A DNA stretch of 64,000 bases from contig NZ_CP119568.1 in the NCBI RefSeq assembly GCF_029277445.1, positions 198,501 to 262,500 of the forward strand, written 5' to 3'. Under the pieces are notes generated by a model. It searched no databases. It was not told the DNA's origin and saw only the letters and a program-made list of their open reading frames with translations. Of this stretch, positions 1 through 8,368 are shown piece by piece. Made by a program: the position numbers and the translations under genes. Position 1 is the first letter of the stretch, and each line of letters begins with the position of its first letter. Origin of the DNA: Pararhizobium qamdonense. Lineage in GTDB: Bacteria > Pseudomonadota > Alphaproteobacteria > Rhizobiales > Rhizobiaceae.

Positions 1-624
1 ATCGGCATTGAAATAGGTGTTGTCACCCGCCATGGTGGCGCCCATCATCATCCAGCCATTGAGGCCGCCCGGACCGCCGCGCATGCAATAGGCATATTTG
101 CCCGGCAGCTTCTTGATCTTCTCGGCGGCGGCGACAAAGTCGTCCATCGTCTTTGGCGGGCCATCGACACCGGCTTCGGCGAAGATCTTCTTGTTGTAGA
201 ACATCGCCCGCAGATAGAAGCCGTAGGGCAGCATGTACGCCGTATCCTTGACGTCGCGGCCGAGTTCCAGCGCGCGATCCGTCAGTTCCGGCGTCTGGTC
301 CCAGGTCTTGAGATAAGGCTCCAGGCTTTCGAGCATGCCGTTATTGGCATAGAGCGACAGCCAGGTATCCGGCATTTCCATCACATCCGGGATTTCACCG
401 GCCGACACCATCGTGGCGAATTTCTGGAAGGCTTCGCCCCAGGGCAGCGAGATGATCTCGACCGTGGTGCCGGGATTGGCGGCTTCGAACTTGGCGACGA
501 TCGACTTCAGCGTCTCGGTGCGTTCCGGGCTGGTGATGACTTCAACCAGTTTCAGCTTGGTGTCAGCGAGCGCTGTGCCAGCCATCAGCGTGGCGACCAA
601 GGTCGCGGCAATCAGTTTCCTCAT
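1..624 (-). CDS. ABC transporter extracellular solute-binding protein, 3' end missing
   Basis: Periplasmic solute-binding protein of the sugar-type (MalE/UgpB-like) ABC importers. I translated it by hand from the ATG at 624: a short basic N-terminus, a hydrophobic core ending in an Ala-Asp cleavage region near residue 21, then a mature domain beginning TKLKLVEVITSPERTE. The frame stays open to position 1, so about 208 residues are present and the C-terminal half lies outside the window. A GGGAA ribosome-binding site sits just upstream. It follows the PLP enzyme and GntR regulator on the same strand, so all three are probably one unit. The family is clear; the ligand cannot be told. Confidence 0.8.
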   Translation of the reverse strand, partial: MRKLIAATLVATLMAGTALADTKLKLVEVITSPERTETLKSIVAKFEAANPGTTVEIISLPWGEAFQKFATMVSAGEIPDVMEMPDTWLSLYANNGMLESLEPYLKTWDQTPELTDRALELGRDVKDTAYMLPYGFYLRAMFYNKKIFAEAGVDGPPKTMDDFVAAAEKIKKLPGKYAYCMRGGPGGLNGWMMMGATMAGDNTYFNAD

Positions 625-668
625 TTTCGTTTCCCTTTTATTGTTCAAGTGGTTTGCTTGCTGTCGTG

Positions 669-1841
669 TCAGCCTATCGAGGCGGCTGTGATTGCCGCTT
701 CGATATCGCTCCAGAGGGCCTCCGTTCCCTCCAGGCCGACATGGAGCCTTACCGACCGCGGGCTGATGCCGAAGGCGACCGCGGAATTGGGTTGTGCTTT
801 TTGCGACAGGACGACTTCGCCCGGTACGATCAGGCTTTCGTGGCCGCCCCAGCTGACACCGAGCTTGAACAGCTCAAGGTGATCGGAGAAGGTGCGGACA
901 TTGACGCCGTCCTTGAAGATGAACGAGAACAGGCCGGACGTGCCCTTAAGGCCGGGGGCCAGCTGATTGGCAAGACCCGGATAGCAGACCGTCTCAACCG
1001 CATCGTGCGCCTGCAAGCGCTTGGCGATTTCGACGGCCGATTGCTCATGCGCCTTCATGCGGATCGGCAGCGTGCGCATGCCGCGGATCAAAAGCCAGGC
1101 ATCGAACGGCGACAGCTTGCCGCCGAGATAGGGATAGGCTTCCGAGCGAATGCGGCCAATCAACTCCTTGGAGCCCGCAACGACACCGGCGACGACATCG
1201 CTATGGCCGCCAAGATATTTCGAGGCCGAATGGATGACGAGATCGACACCGAGCGCGATCGGCTGCTGGAAGACCGGGCTTGCCCAGCTGTTGTCGATGG
1301 CACTGATGATGCCATGGCGCTTGGCGAGCGCTGCAAGGGCTGCGACGTCATGCGTTTGCATGACCCAGCTCGTCGGGCTTTCGAGATAGAGAAACTTTGC
1401 GCCGGGCAGCGCCTTGGCGACCTCTTCCTCGTCGCGGCCATCGACATAGGTCACCTCGATGCCCATGCGCTTGAAGAAGGTGCCAAACAGGCGGTAGGCA
1501 TCGGGATAGAGATGCTTGACGGCAACGATGCGGTCTCCGGGCTCAACGAAGGACAGCACCGTCGATGAGATGGCCGACATGCCGCTGGCAAAGCCGATGG
1601 CGTCTTCGGCGCCTTCGAGCTTCGCGAGCATGTCCTCGAAAATCCGCACCGTGGGATTGAGACCGCGCGTGTAGATCGGCCGGACCTTTTCGCCGCGATA
1701 GGAGGCGACCATGTCGTCATAATCGGTGAAGGTGAACAGAGACGTCTGCACGATCGGTGGCACGACGGCGTCATAGGCATTGCTCACGTCATGGGCGACG
1801 ATGAGGGAGGCTTCTTCGAACGGATCGAACCCGTTGCTCAT
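669..1841 (-). CDS. PLP-dependent trans-sulfuration family enzyme (Cys/Met metabolism)
   Basis: A 390-residue member of the cystathionine gamma-synthase/beta-lyase/methionine gamma-lyase family (fold type I PLP enzymes). Visible signatures are YTRGLNPT near residue 58, which supplies the phosphate-binding Tyr/Arg of the neighbouring subunit, the PLP-covering region FASGMSAISS near 84, and the Schiff-base lysine in HSASKYLGGHSD near 206. Length is normal. It starts in a 4-bp ATGA overlap with the upstream GntR gene and is followed by a solute-binding protein gene, suggesting it acts on an imported amino acid or thioether under GntR control. Lyase and synthase activities cannot be separated from sequence alone. 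Confidence 0.85.
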   Translation of the reverse strand: MSNGFDPFEEASLIVAHDVSNAYDAVVPPIVQTSLFTFTDYDDMVASYRGEKVRPIYTRGLNPTVRIFEDMLAKLEGAEDAIGFASGMSAISSTVLSFVEPGDRIVAVKHLYPDAYRLFGTFFKRMGIEVTYVDGRDEEEVAKALPGAKFLYLESPTSWVMQTHDVAALAALAKRHGIISAIDNSWASPVFQQPIALGVDLVIHSASKYLGGHSDVVAGVVAGSKELIGRIRSEAYPYLGGKLSPFDAWLLIRGMRTLPIRMKAHEQSAVEIAKRLQAHDAVETVCYPGLANQLAPGLKGTSGLFSFIFKDGVNVRTFSDHLELFKLGVSWGGHESLIVPGEVVLSQKAQPNSAVAFGISPRSVRLHVGLEGTEALWSDIEAAITAASIG

Positions 1842-2557
1842 TTGGACATTTCCTTGATGTCTTCCTCGACGATCGCGAGGATTTTCAGTGTTTCGCTGCG
1901 GGCGGCTTCAGGGTCCTGGGCCGCGATCGCATTGAAGAGGGTGCGGTGGAACGGAAAGGAGCGGCGGGCAAAGTCCGGCCGGTCGAAAGGCTTTTCCCAA
2001 AAACGCTCGAAAGCGCCGCGCATCTGTTCGAGCAGCTGCTTGAACAGTGGATTGTGGGTGGCGTCGTAAATGGCAAGATGGAAGGCAAGGTCTTCCGGGC
2101 CGGATGTGCCCTTGGAGAGATGCACCCGTTCCATCTCGTTGAGCTTCTCCTCGATCATCCGGACGTCCTGCGCTGTGCGGACGCGGGCGGCAACCATGCC
2201 GGCTTCCGCCTCGATGCCCCGGCGCACCTGCAGGGTCATCAACAGCACGTCGCGCAGATGCGTGGTGTCCAGCGACAGCGGCATGTGGATCGTGGTGCCG
2301 GAGATCGGCTTCAACAGGTAGGTGCCGCTGCCCTTGCGGGCCTCGACGACGCCGAGTGCCTGGAAATGGCGGATGACTTCGCGGATGGTCGAGCGTCCGA
2401 CGGCAAGCGCACTCATCAGCTCGCGCTCGGCCGGAAGGCGGTCGCCCGGAACAAGGTTGGAGCGCTGGATGTAATCGGCAAGCGCCGCCGTCACCTGCTG
2501 CGCCCGGTCGGCCGGGGGCAGGGGGACAAGCGCTGCTCTTGCATCCGAATGCTTCAT
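1838..2557 (-). CDS. GntR-family (FadR/FCD subfamily) transcriptional regulator
   Basis: A 239-residue regulator. Residues about 20-80 form a winged helix typical of GntR proteins (LVPGDRLPAERELMSALAVGRSTIREVIRHF) and the rest is an all-helical FCD effector domain. The frame extends upstream to 2728, but I place the start at the ATG at 2557, which has GGAAAG in front and gives the usual family length. The stop overlaps the start of the PLP enzyme, so the regulator heads its own target operon and is likely autoregulated. A TGGT-CTG-ACA motif near 2587-2596 resembles the TNGTNNNACNA sites of this subfamily but is imperfect. Confidence 0.87.
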   Translation of the reverse strand: MKHSDARAALVPLPPADRAQQVTAALADYIQRSNLVPGDRLPAERELMSALAVGRSTIREVIRHFQALGVVEARKGSGTYLLKPISGTTIHMPLSLDTTHLRDVLLMTLQVRRGIEAEAGMVAARVRTAQDVRMIEEKLNEMERVHLSKGTSGPEDLAFHLAIYDATHNPLFKQLLEQMRGAFERFWEKPFDRPDFARRSFPFHRTLFNAIAAQDPEAARSETLKILAIVEEDIKEMSK

Positions 2558-2781
2558 CGTCCGCTTTCCAGCTGAAACCAAGAATTGGTCTGACATCTGA
2601 GCAATAGTGCAAATCATGACGCTGCCGTCAAGCGCGTTTATCCGGCGCTGGCGAAAGCTGCGTAGAGTAGGGGACACGGTTGGACGGGTGATCCGCTCTG
2701 CGGGCACACAGGAAGAAGGGATCACCATACAGGTGATGCCGTCCTCCTGCGAGCAACGGCGAAATCCAGCTTGTCATTCAT

Positions 2782-3780
2782 TCAGGGAATGTCAGCGGGT
2801 GTCGCGGCCGCTGAATCCGCAAGCCCCGCAGGATAGGTGCGGCCGCTCAGCGGTACCGCGTCGATCGCCGCAACCAGTCTGTCCACCAGCAGATTTTCGG
2901 CGCGGCTGCCGCGCGCAAACCGCCGGGTGACCAGGTAGACATCGGCGGCGGGCGGGTTTTCGTAGGGCGGCAATTGCCAGAGCTGCCGCGCTTCGATATC
3001 GGCCGCGACCACATGGATGGGCAAGGGCCCAAAGCCGAACCCGACTTTGATCAGCCGCTTGACCTCTTCGAGATTGGTGAAAAGACCAAGCACCTGGCCG
3101 CTGAAATTTTCCCGCTGCCGCAGCCGGGCGACCGGTGCGAGGGCGCCGCCGAGGTGATCGGTCTTGAAGGACACGTAATCGAGCGTAGCCAGATCGGCGG
3201 TCTGCGTCCCGCGCTTGCCGAACAGCGGATGACCGGGGGCGCAGAAAAAGCCGAAATGCTCGCGATAGAGCACGGTATAATCCAGTTCCGGGTGCTTTTC
3301 ATGGGCAAGACAGATGCCGAGGCAGGCTTCGCCGGACAGGACGTTCTCGATCACCGTTTGGCTTGCAGAGACCGTGGTGGAGAAACTGACACGCGGAAAC
3401 GTCCTGTGGAAGTCGGCCAGGAACCGGTCGAGGAACGGGCATTCGATATGGCTGGCAAACGCCATCTCCACATGGCCGGTCACCAGGTCCGGATCGTCCT
3501 TCACGAGATCCGGCAGGCCGTTGACGATGTTGAACATGGTCTGGCATTCGGCATAGAGCCGCGCGCCGGCCGGTGTGGTCCGGAAATGGTTGGACGAACG
3601 GTCGATCAGGCGGCAGGCCATATGCTCTTCGAGGCGGCGAAGCGCATTGCTGATAGTCGGCTGCTTCAGCGACAGCCGGTTGCCCGCAGCCGTCAGGCTC
3701 TTTTCCTCGACGATCACCGTGAAGGTGCGCAGGAGGTTCCAGTCGATCTCCCAGACGAAACGGCGTCTTGGGCTGGGCAT
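2782..3780 (-). CDS. LysR-family transcriptional regulator
   Basis: A 332-residue LysR regulator. The N-terminal helix-turn-helix reads DWNLLRTFTVIVEEKSLT, followed by LKQPTISNALRRLE as recognition helix, and a two-lobed effector domain from about residue 95. It is transcribed divergently from the amidohydrolase operon starting at 3889, with 108 bp between them, the usual layout for a LysR activator and its target. A clear paralog is encoded at 45846-46805; the two share the DWNLLRTF start and a GPLP(I/L)HV...LPPYE.PPA..V region near the C-terminus. Confidence 0.88.
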   Translation of the reverse strand: MPSPRRRFVWEIDWNLLRTFTVIVEEKSLTAAGNRLSLKQPTISNALRRLEEHMACRLIDRSSNHFRTTPAGARLYAECQTMFNIVNGLPDLVKDDPDLVTGHVEMAFASHIECPFLDRFLADFHRTFPRVSFSTTVSASQTVIENVLSGEACLGICLAHEKHPELDYTVLYREHFGFFCAPGHPLFGKRGTQTADLATLDYVSFKTDHLGGALAPVARLRQRENFSGQVLGLFTNLEEVKRLIKVGFGFGPLPIHVVAADIEARQLWQLPPYENPPAADVYLVTRRFARGSRAENLLVDRLVAAIDAVPLSGRTYPAGLADSAAATPADIP

Positions 3781-3789
3781 GGGTCACCT

Positions 3790-3806
3790 CATTCATTTGG
3801 TGAATG
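3790..3806. promoter_or_regulatory. Inverted repeat between LysR gene and divergent amidohydrolase operon
   Basis: A perfect 6-bp dyad, CATTCA-N5-TGAATG, lies just upstream of the LysR start (3780) and about 83 bp before the GTG of the amidohydrolase gene. Position and symmetry suit an autoregulatory LysR site. The role is inferred. Confidence 0.45.
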
Positions 3807-3888
3807 CTGGTCCTTCACCTAATGTATTTGTCGGGTGGAGTCCATTGTGGTTTGATCATCGCGGACCGACGACCCTGCGAGGCATGAC

Positions 3889-5526
3889 GTGACCGATCAA
3901 GACCCAGTTTTCCCCGATTTCGGATTGACCCCAGAGGAGCGGCACCAGGCCGTTCGCGGTCACTATTACGAATATCCGGGCATGGACGGCGCCCGTGGTG
4001 AAATCTGGTGCTACACGCGGTCCTATGCCTACACGCCCGGCGCAATGGTGGACCTGCATATCAGCTCGACTGCGTCCTCCTGCCGTTTGGAGATCGTGCG
4101 CGACGGTGCCGTCGAGATCAGCGTTTATGGCACCGACAATATCGAAACGGTCTGGCAGGAAACGCCGGACCAGGTCTCCGTCACCGGCTGCGGCTGGGAG
4201 CCCACTTTCACGTTCCAGGTCCATGACAGCTGGCCTTCCGGCGCCTATCGCATCACGCTGACGGCTGAAGGGCGCGACGGCAAGCCGATCCAATGTCACC
4301 ACATGATTATCGTCCTGCCGAAACCCGGTCCGAAACCCGGCCGCATCCTGCAGGTTGCCGCCACCGGCACCTGGACGGCCTATAACACCTGGGGCGGATC
4401 GAACCATTATCAGGGCATTACCGGCCCCAACCGCGACAAATATGCGACCACCGTCAGCATCGAGCGGCCGCTCTGCCGCGGCTTTGTCGTGCTGCCGCCG
4501 GATGCGCCGCGCGTGCCGCTGGAGGTCAGCCTGCCGCCGGGCACCATCCCGCGGTATCCGCATATGGAATGGGCTTTCGCCAACGGCTATTCGAAGAAAT
4601 ACACCTCGTCCGGCTGGGCAAGCTATGACAGCCAGTTCTTCCGCTGGGCGGAGCGCGAGGGCTATGGCGTCGATCTCGCCAGCCAGCACGAACTGCACAA
4701 CAATCCCGGCATTCTCAATGATTACGACTGCGTCGTCTTCGTCGGCCATGACGAATACTGGACCTGGGAAATGCGCGATGCCGTCGATGCCTATGTCGAT
4801 CAGGGCGGACATGTCGCGCGCTTTGCCGGCAATTTCATGTGGCAGACGCGGCTGGAAGACGAGGGCCAGCGGCAGGTCTGCTACAAATATGTCGCGCGCA
4901 CGGAAGACCCGATCTACCAAAGCGGCGATGTCACCCGCGCCACAAACTCCTGGGAAGCGCCGGAGATCGGCCGCCCCGGCGCACTGACTTTCGGGCTCAA
5001 TGCCACCAATGGTGTCTATTCCGGCTGGGGCGGCTGCGCGCCGCGCGGCGTGCGCGGTTTCCCGATCTACCGGCCGCGTCACTGGGCCTTTGCCGGAACC
5101 GGCCTGTTCTACGGCGACCTGCTCGGCGCCGACAGCCATATCTATGGCTACGAAGTCGATGGTCTTGCCTATGAGATTCGCTACGGCCTGCCTTATCCGG
5201 CAGCTGACAGCGGCGCGCCGGAGGGTCTGGAAATCCTGGCTCTGGGCATGGCGAGCCAGGTCGAGGAAAGCGATATCCTGACGCGCGAAGATCTGTTTTT
5301 CGGCGACGAGGACGGGCGGTTCATTGCCGAGACGCTTTATGGCGAGGCGAGCGACGAGAACATGGAAAAGGTTCGCTACAGCAACGGCATGATCGTCAAC
5401 TTCAAGCGCGGCAAGGGCGAGGTTTTCCACGCCGGGACCTGCGAATGGGTGGCAGGCCTGCTGCGCCGGGACGCCATGGTCGAGCGCGTCACCGCCAATG
5501 TGCTGAACCGCTATCTCAACCGATAA
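3889..5526 (+). CDS. N,N-dimethylformamidase large-subunit-like amidohydrolase
   Basis: A 545-residue protein resembling the catalytic C-terminal part of the large subunit of N,N-dimethylformamidase, an iron enzyme that hydrolyses small tertiary amides. Residues about 30-140 look like a beta-sandwich and about 150-500 like the catalytic domain, with AYNTWGGSN (Tyr165) and GHDEYWT (Glu289) followed by a glycine-rich strand GGHVARFAGN. The known enzyme binds Fe(III) with two Tyr and one Glu; Tyr165 and Glu289 are my best guesses for two of these, and the second Tyr is not identified. The start is GTG, since the nearby ATG at 3884 hits a stop at once. No small subunit is adjacent. The substrate is unknown. 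Confidence 0.75.
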   Translation: MTDQDPVFPDFGLTPEERHQAVRGHYYEYPGMDGARGEIWCYTRSYAYTPGAMVDLHISSTASSCRLEIVRDGAVEISVYGTDNIETVWQETPDQVSVTGCGWEPTFTFQVHDSWPSGAYRITLTAEGRDGKPIQCHHMIIVLPKPGPKPGRILQVAATGTWTAYNTWGGSNHYQGITGPNRDKYATTVSIERPLCRGFVVLPPDAPRVPLEVSLPPGTIPRYPHMEWAFANGYSKKYTSSGWASYDSQFFRWAEREGYGVDLASQHELHNNPGILNDYDCVVFVGHDEYWTWEMRDAVDAYVDQGGHVARFAGNFMWQTRLEDEGQRQVCYKYVARTEDPIYQSGDVTRATNSWEAPEIGRPGALTFGLNATNGVYSGWGGCAPRGVRGFPIYRPRHWAFAGTGLFYGDLLGADSHIYGYEVDGLAYEIRYGLPYPAADSGAPEGLEILALGMASQVEESDILTREDLFFGDEDGRFIAETLYGEASDENMEKVRYSNGMIVNFKRGKGEVFHAGTCEWVAGLLRRDAMVERVTANVLNRYLNR

Positions 5527-5548
5527 TTTCACCAAAGAGCAGAGCATC

Positions 5549-6913
5549 ATGACCATCCAAGCCAATGAGCGGCCCGCATCCCATCTCTTCTACGTGACCC
5601 GCCTGCGCCGGCCGCTGGTCGATCGCGCCGAGGGCATTTATTTCTGGACTGAGGACGGCCGCCGCTTCATCGACGGCTCGAGCGGGCCGATGGTCAGCAA
5701 TATCGGCCACGGCAACCGCCACGTCATCGATGCCATGAAGCGGCAGATGGAAAAGACGAGCTTTGCCTACCGCCTGCATTTCGAAAACGAGCCGGCCGAA
5801 GAGCTGGCCCGGCGGCTCGCTGGAAAGATGCCTGGCGATCTCGACCGGATCTTTTTCGTCTCCGGCGGTTCGGAAGCGGTGGAATCGGCAATCAAGCTGG
5901 CGCGGCAATGGGCAGTGGCAACCAGCCAGCCGAAGCGCTGGAAAGTGATCTGCCGGTTTCCGTCCTACCATGGCGGCACGATGGGGGCGCTCGGCGTGAC
6001 CGGTGACCTGGCGCTGACTGAAACCTTTGCGCCGCAGATCCAGCCGATGCCGGCCATTCCGGCGCCGACAGCCTACCGCGACCGCGACAACCTGACGATG
6101 GAACAGCGCGGCCTGCGTTACGCCGACATGCTGGAGGAGAAAATCCTTGCCGAAGGGCCTGACAGCGTCGTCGCCTTCATCATGGAACCGATCGGCGGGG
6201 CGGCAACGGCAGCGCTTGTCGCACCCGATAGCTATTTCGCGCGCATCCGCGAAATCTGCGACAAATACGGTATCCTGCTGATCCATGACGAGGTGATGAG
6301 CGGCGCGGCGCGCACCGGCCGCTATCTCGGCGGCGACCACTGGAACTGCAAGCCTGACATCATCACTCTCTCGAAGGGCATCGGCTCCGGCTACGCCGCG
6401 CTTGGCGCCATGGTGGCCTCGTCGAAGCTGGTCAAGCCGGTGCTCGACATGGGCGGCTTCCAGCATGGCTATACCTATGCCGGCAATCCGCTGGCCTGCG
6501 CTGCCGGTCTGGCTGTGCTTGAAGAAATGGAACGGCTTGGCGTCGAAGCCAATGCGGCCGCGATGGGGGATCTGCTGAAATCCGAACTGGAGGGGCTTTC
6601 CAGGCGCTTCCCCTTTATAGCCGGCGTGCGCGGCAAGGGGCTGTTGATCGGCGCCGATCTCGTCGCCGATCCTGTGACCTTTAAATCCTTTCCCAAATCA
6701 CAGGCGACCAACCAGCGGCTGCTCGATATCGCCTATGAAAAAGGCCTCATCCTCTATTCGCGCCGTATTCGCGGCGATGGCTACGAGGCCGACAATCTCA
6801 TTTTGGCCCCGCCGCTGATCATCACGGCTCAGGAAATCGGCGATATGGTCTCGATCCTTGGCGATAGTTTCGAACAGCTGGCGCGTGAACTCGACCTGCC
6901 AGTGAACGGCTGA
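5549..6913 (+). CDS. Class III PLP-dependent aminotransferase
   Basis: A 454-residue omega-aminotransferase-type protein. Visible are FFVSGGSEAVESAIKLAR (PLP phosphate loop, about residue 108), the CRFPSYHGGTMGAL region (about 135), the LIHDEVMSGAARTG Asp that contacts the pyridine nitrogen (about 250), and the Schiff-base lysine in TLSKGIGSGYAALGA (about 275). Length is normal. It lies 22 bp after the amidohydrolase gene and 10 bp before the BKACE gene in one operon. The context suggests it removes an amino group to produce a beta-keto acid or aldehyde for BKACE. The amino donor is not predictable. Confidence 0.87.
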   Translation: MTIQANERPASHLFYVTRLRRPLVDRAEGIYFWTEDGRRFIDGSSGPMVSNIGHGNRHVIDAMKRQMEKTSFAYRLHFENEPAEELARRLAGKMPGDLDRIFFVSGGSEAVESAIKLARQWAVATSQPKRWKVICRFPSYHGGTMGALGVTGDLALTETFAPQIQPMPAIPAPTAYRDRDNLTMEQRGLRYADMLEEKILAEGPDSVVAFIMEPIGGAATAALVAPDSYFARIREICDKYGILLIHDEVMSGAARTGRYLGGDHWNCKPDIITLSKGIGSGYAALGAMVASSKLVKPVLDMGGFQHGYTYAGNPLACAAGLAVLEEMERLGVEANAAAMGDLLKSELEGLSRRFPFIAGVRGKGLLIGADLVADPVTFKSFPKSQATNQRLLDIAYEKGLILYSRRIRGDGYEADNLILAPPLIITAQEIGDMVSILGDSFEQLARELDLPVNG

Positions 6914-6923
6914 GAACGCGATC

Positions 6924-7853
6924 ATGAAAAACAAGGTCATCATCACCTGCGCCGTCACCGGCTCCGTCCACACACCGTCGATGAGCCCCTATCTGCCGGT
7001 CACGCCGGACGAGATCGCCGGACAGGCGATCGCAGCGGCCGAAGCCGGCGCGTCGATCCTGCATCTGCATGCCCGCAATCCCACGGACGGCCGCCCAACC
7101 GCCGATCCCGCCGTATTCATGCAATTCCTGCCGCGCATCAAGCAGGCAACGGATGCCGTCATCAACATTTCCACTGGCGGCAGCTCGCTGATGACGCTGG
7201 ACGAGCGCCTGGCCGCCTCGCTTCAGGCACAGCCGGAAATGTGCTCGCTCAACATGGGCTCGATGAATTTCGGTATCTTCCCGCTCGCCAAGCCCGGCAT
7301 GGAATGGCAGCACGACTGGGAGCCGCAGCTGCTGGAGGCGACGCGCGGCACGATCTTCAAGAACACCTTTGCCGATATCGAAGATATTCTCAAACGGCTG
7401 GGCGAGGGGTGCGGCACGCGTTTCGAATTCGAATGCTACGATGTCGGCCATCTCTATTCGCTGAAGCATTTCTACGATCGCGGGCTGGTGAAAGGTCCGC
7501 TGTTCATCCAGTTCGTGCTAGGAATTCTCGGCGGCATCGGCGCCGATCCCGACAATCTCAGCCATATGAAGCGCATTGCCGACAAGCTGTTCGGCGCGGA
7601 CTATCGCTTCTCGGTTCTGGCCGCCGGCCGCCAGCAGATGCCGCTGATCACCATGGGAGCGGCGATGGGTGGCAATGTGCGGGTCGGGCTCGAAGACAGC
7701 CTCTATCTCGGGCGCGGTGAGCTGGCCAAATCCAATGCGGACCAGGTGAGCCGCATCCGCACCATTCTTGAAGCTCTTTCGCTGGACGTCGCGACCCCCG
7801 GCGAGGCGCGCGCGATGCTGGCGCTCAAGGGCGGCGATCGGGTGGGCTTCTGA
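6924..7853 (+). CDS. Beta-keto acid cleavage enzyme (BKACE, DUF849 family)
   Basis: A 309-residue member of the family of 3-keto-5-aminohexanoate cleavage enzyme (Kce). These Zn-dependent enzymes condense a beta-keto acid with acetyl-CoA to give acetoacetate and a new CoA thioester. The N-terminal strand KVIITCAVTGSVHTP and the metal-binding HLHAR motif (His47, His49) are present, as is the late GGNVRVGLED segment carrying the conserved Glu. The gene overlaps the following GNAT gene by one base (TGATG). Together with the aminotransferase it suggests that a beta-amino acid or amino-keto acid is degraded. Substrate specificity in this family is very broad. Confidence 0.87.
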   Translation: MKNKVIITCAVTGSVHTPSMSPYLPVTPDEIAGQAIAAAEAGASILHLHARNPTDGRPTADPAVFMQFLPRIKQATDAVINISTGGSSLMTLDERLAASLQAQPEMCSLNMGSMNFGIFPLAKPGMEWQHDWEPQLLEATRGTIFKNTFADIEDILKRLGEGCGTRFEFECYDVGHLYSLKHFYDRGLVKGPLFIQFVLGILGGIGADPDNLSHMKRIADKLFGADYRFSVLAAGRQQMPLITMGAAMGGNVRVGLEDSLYLGRGELAKSNADQVSRIRTILEALSLDVATPGEARAMLALKGGDRVGF

Positions 7854-8365
7854 TGGGAGAGAATTTACACCCGCCCGTGAAAATCCGCGTCGCGGCCGCC
7901 GAGGACGTGCATCTCATCCATGCCGGCCTGCTCATCATCGCCCGGCATCTCGATGCCGAAGGAAAGGTTACGGCGACGCCGGAAGACCTGCGCAAGCATG
8001 GTTTTGGGCGCAAGCCTGCCTTCACCGTTCTGCTGGCGGAATCCGGTGGCGAATTTGCCGGCATGTGTCTGTTTTTCCCAAGCTTTTCCACATGGCGCGG
8101 CTGCACCGGCGCCTATATCCAGGACATTGCCGTTGAAGAACGCTTTCGCGGCACAGGGGTCGGCGTGGCGCTCCTGCGCCACACGGCAGCGCATGTCCGC
8201 GCCGAGGGGGGCCGCTATCTGCGCCTGTCCGTCGAAGCGAAGAATGTCTCGGCGCAGCATTTTTATGAGCGGATGGGGCTTGCCTGGTCCGGCGAGGAGC
8301 GCATTCATGCGGCCTATGGCGAGGCTTTCGAAGCGCTGGCCGGACAGCATGAGAGCGGGGTTTAA
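7853..8365 (+). CDS. GNAT-family N-acetyltransferase
   Basis: A 170-residue acetyl-CoA-dependent N-acyltransferase. The beta-4 strand and pyrophosphate-binding loop are seen as AYIQDIAVEERFRGTGVGVALL (residues about 85-106, the R-x-x-G-x-G/A motif), followed by the typical C-terminal NVSAQHFYERMGL segment. It is translationally coupled to BKACE at its start and lies 3 bp before the deacetylase-like gene. An acetylase next to a possible acetylpolyamine deacetylase suggests that amine acetylation state is handled in this pathway, but this is inference. Confidence 0.83.
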   Translation: MGENLHPPVKIRVAAAEDVHLIHAGLLIIARHLDAEGKVTATPEDLRKHGFGRKPAFTVLLAESGGEFAGMCLFFPSFSTWRGCTGAYIQDIAVEERFRGTGVGVALLRHTAAHVRAEGGRYLRLSVEAKNVSAQHFYERMGLAWSGEERIHAAYGEAFEALAGQHESGV

Positions 8366-8368
8366 GCA

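Noticed and set aside
3856..5565. 569-residue minus-strand frame antisense to the amidohydrolase gene
   Set aside because: Low-complexity Ala/Arg/Asp-rich shadow of a GC-rich gene, with no domain; the plus strand encodes a recognisable enzyme.
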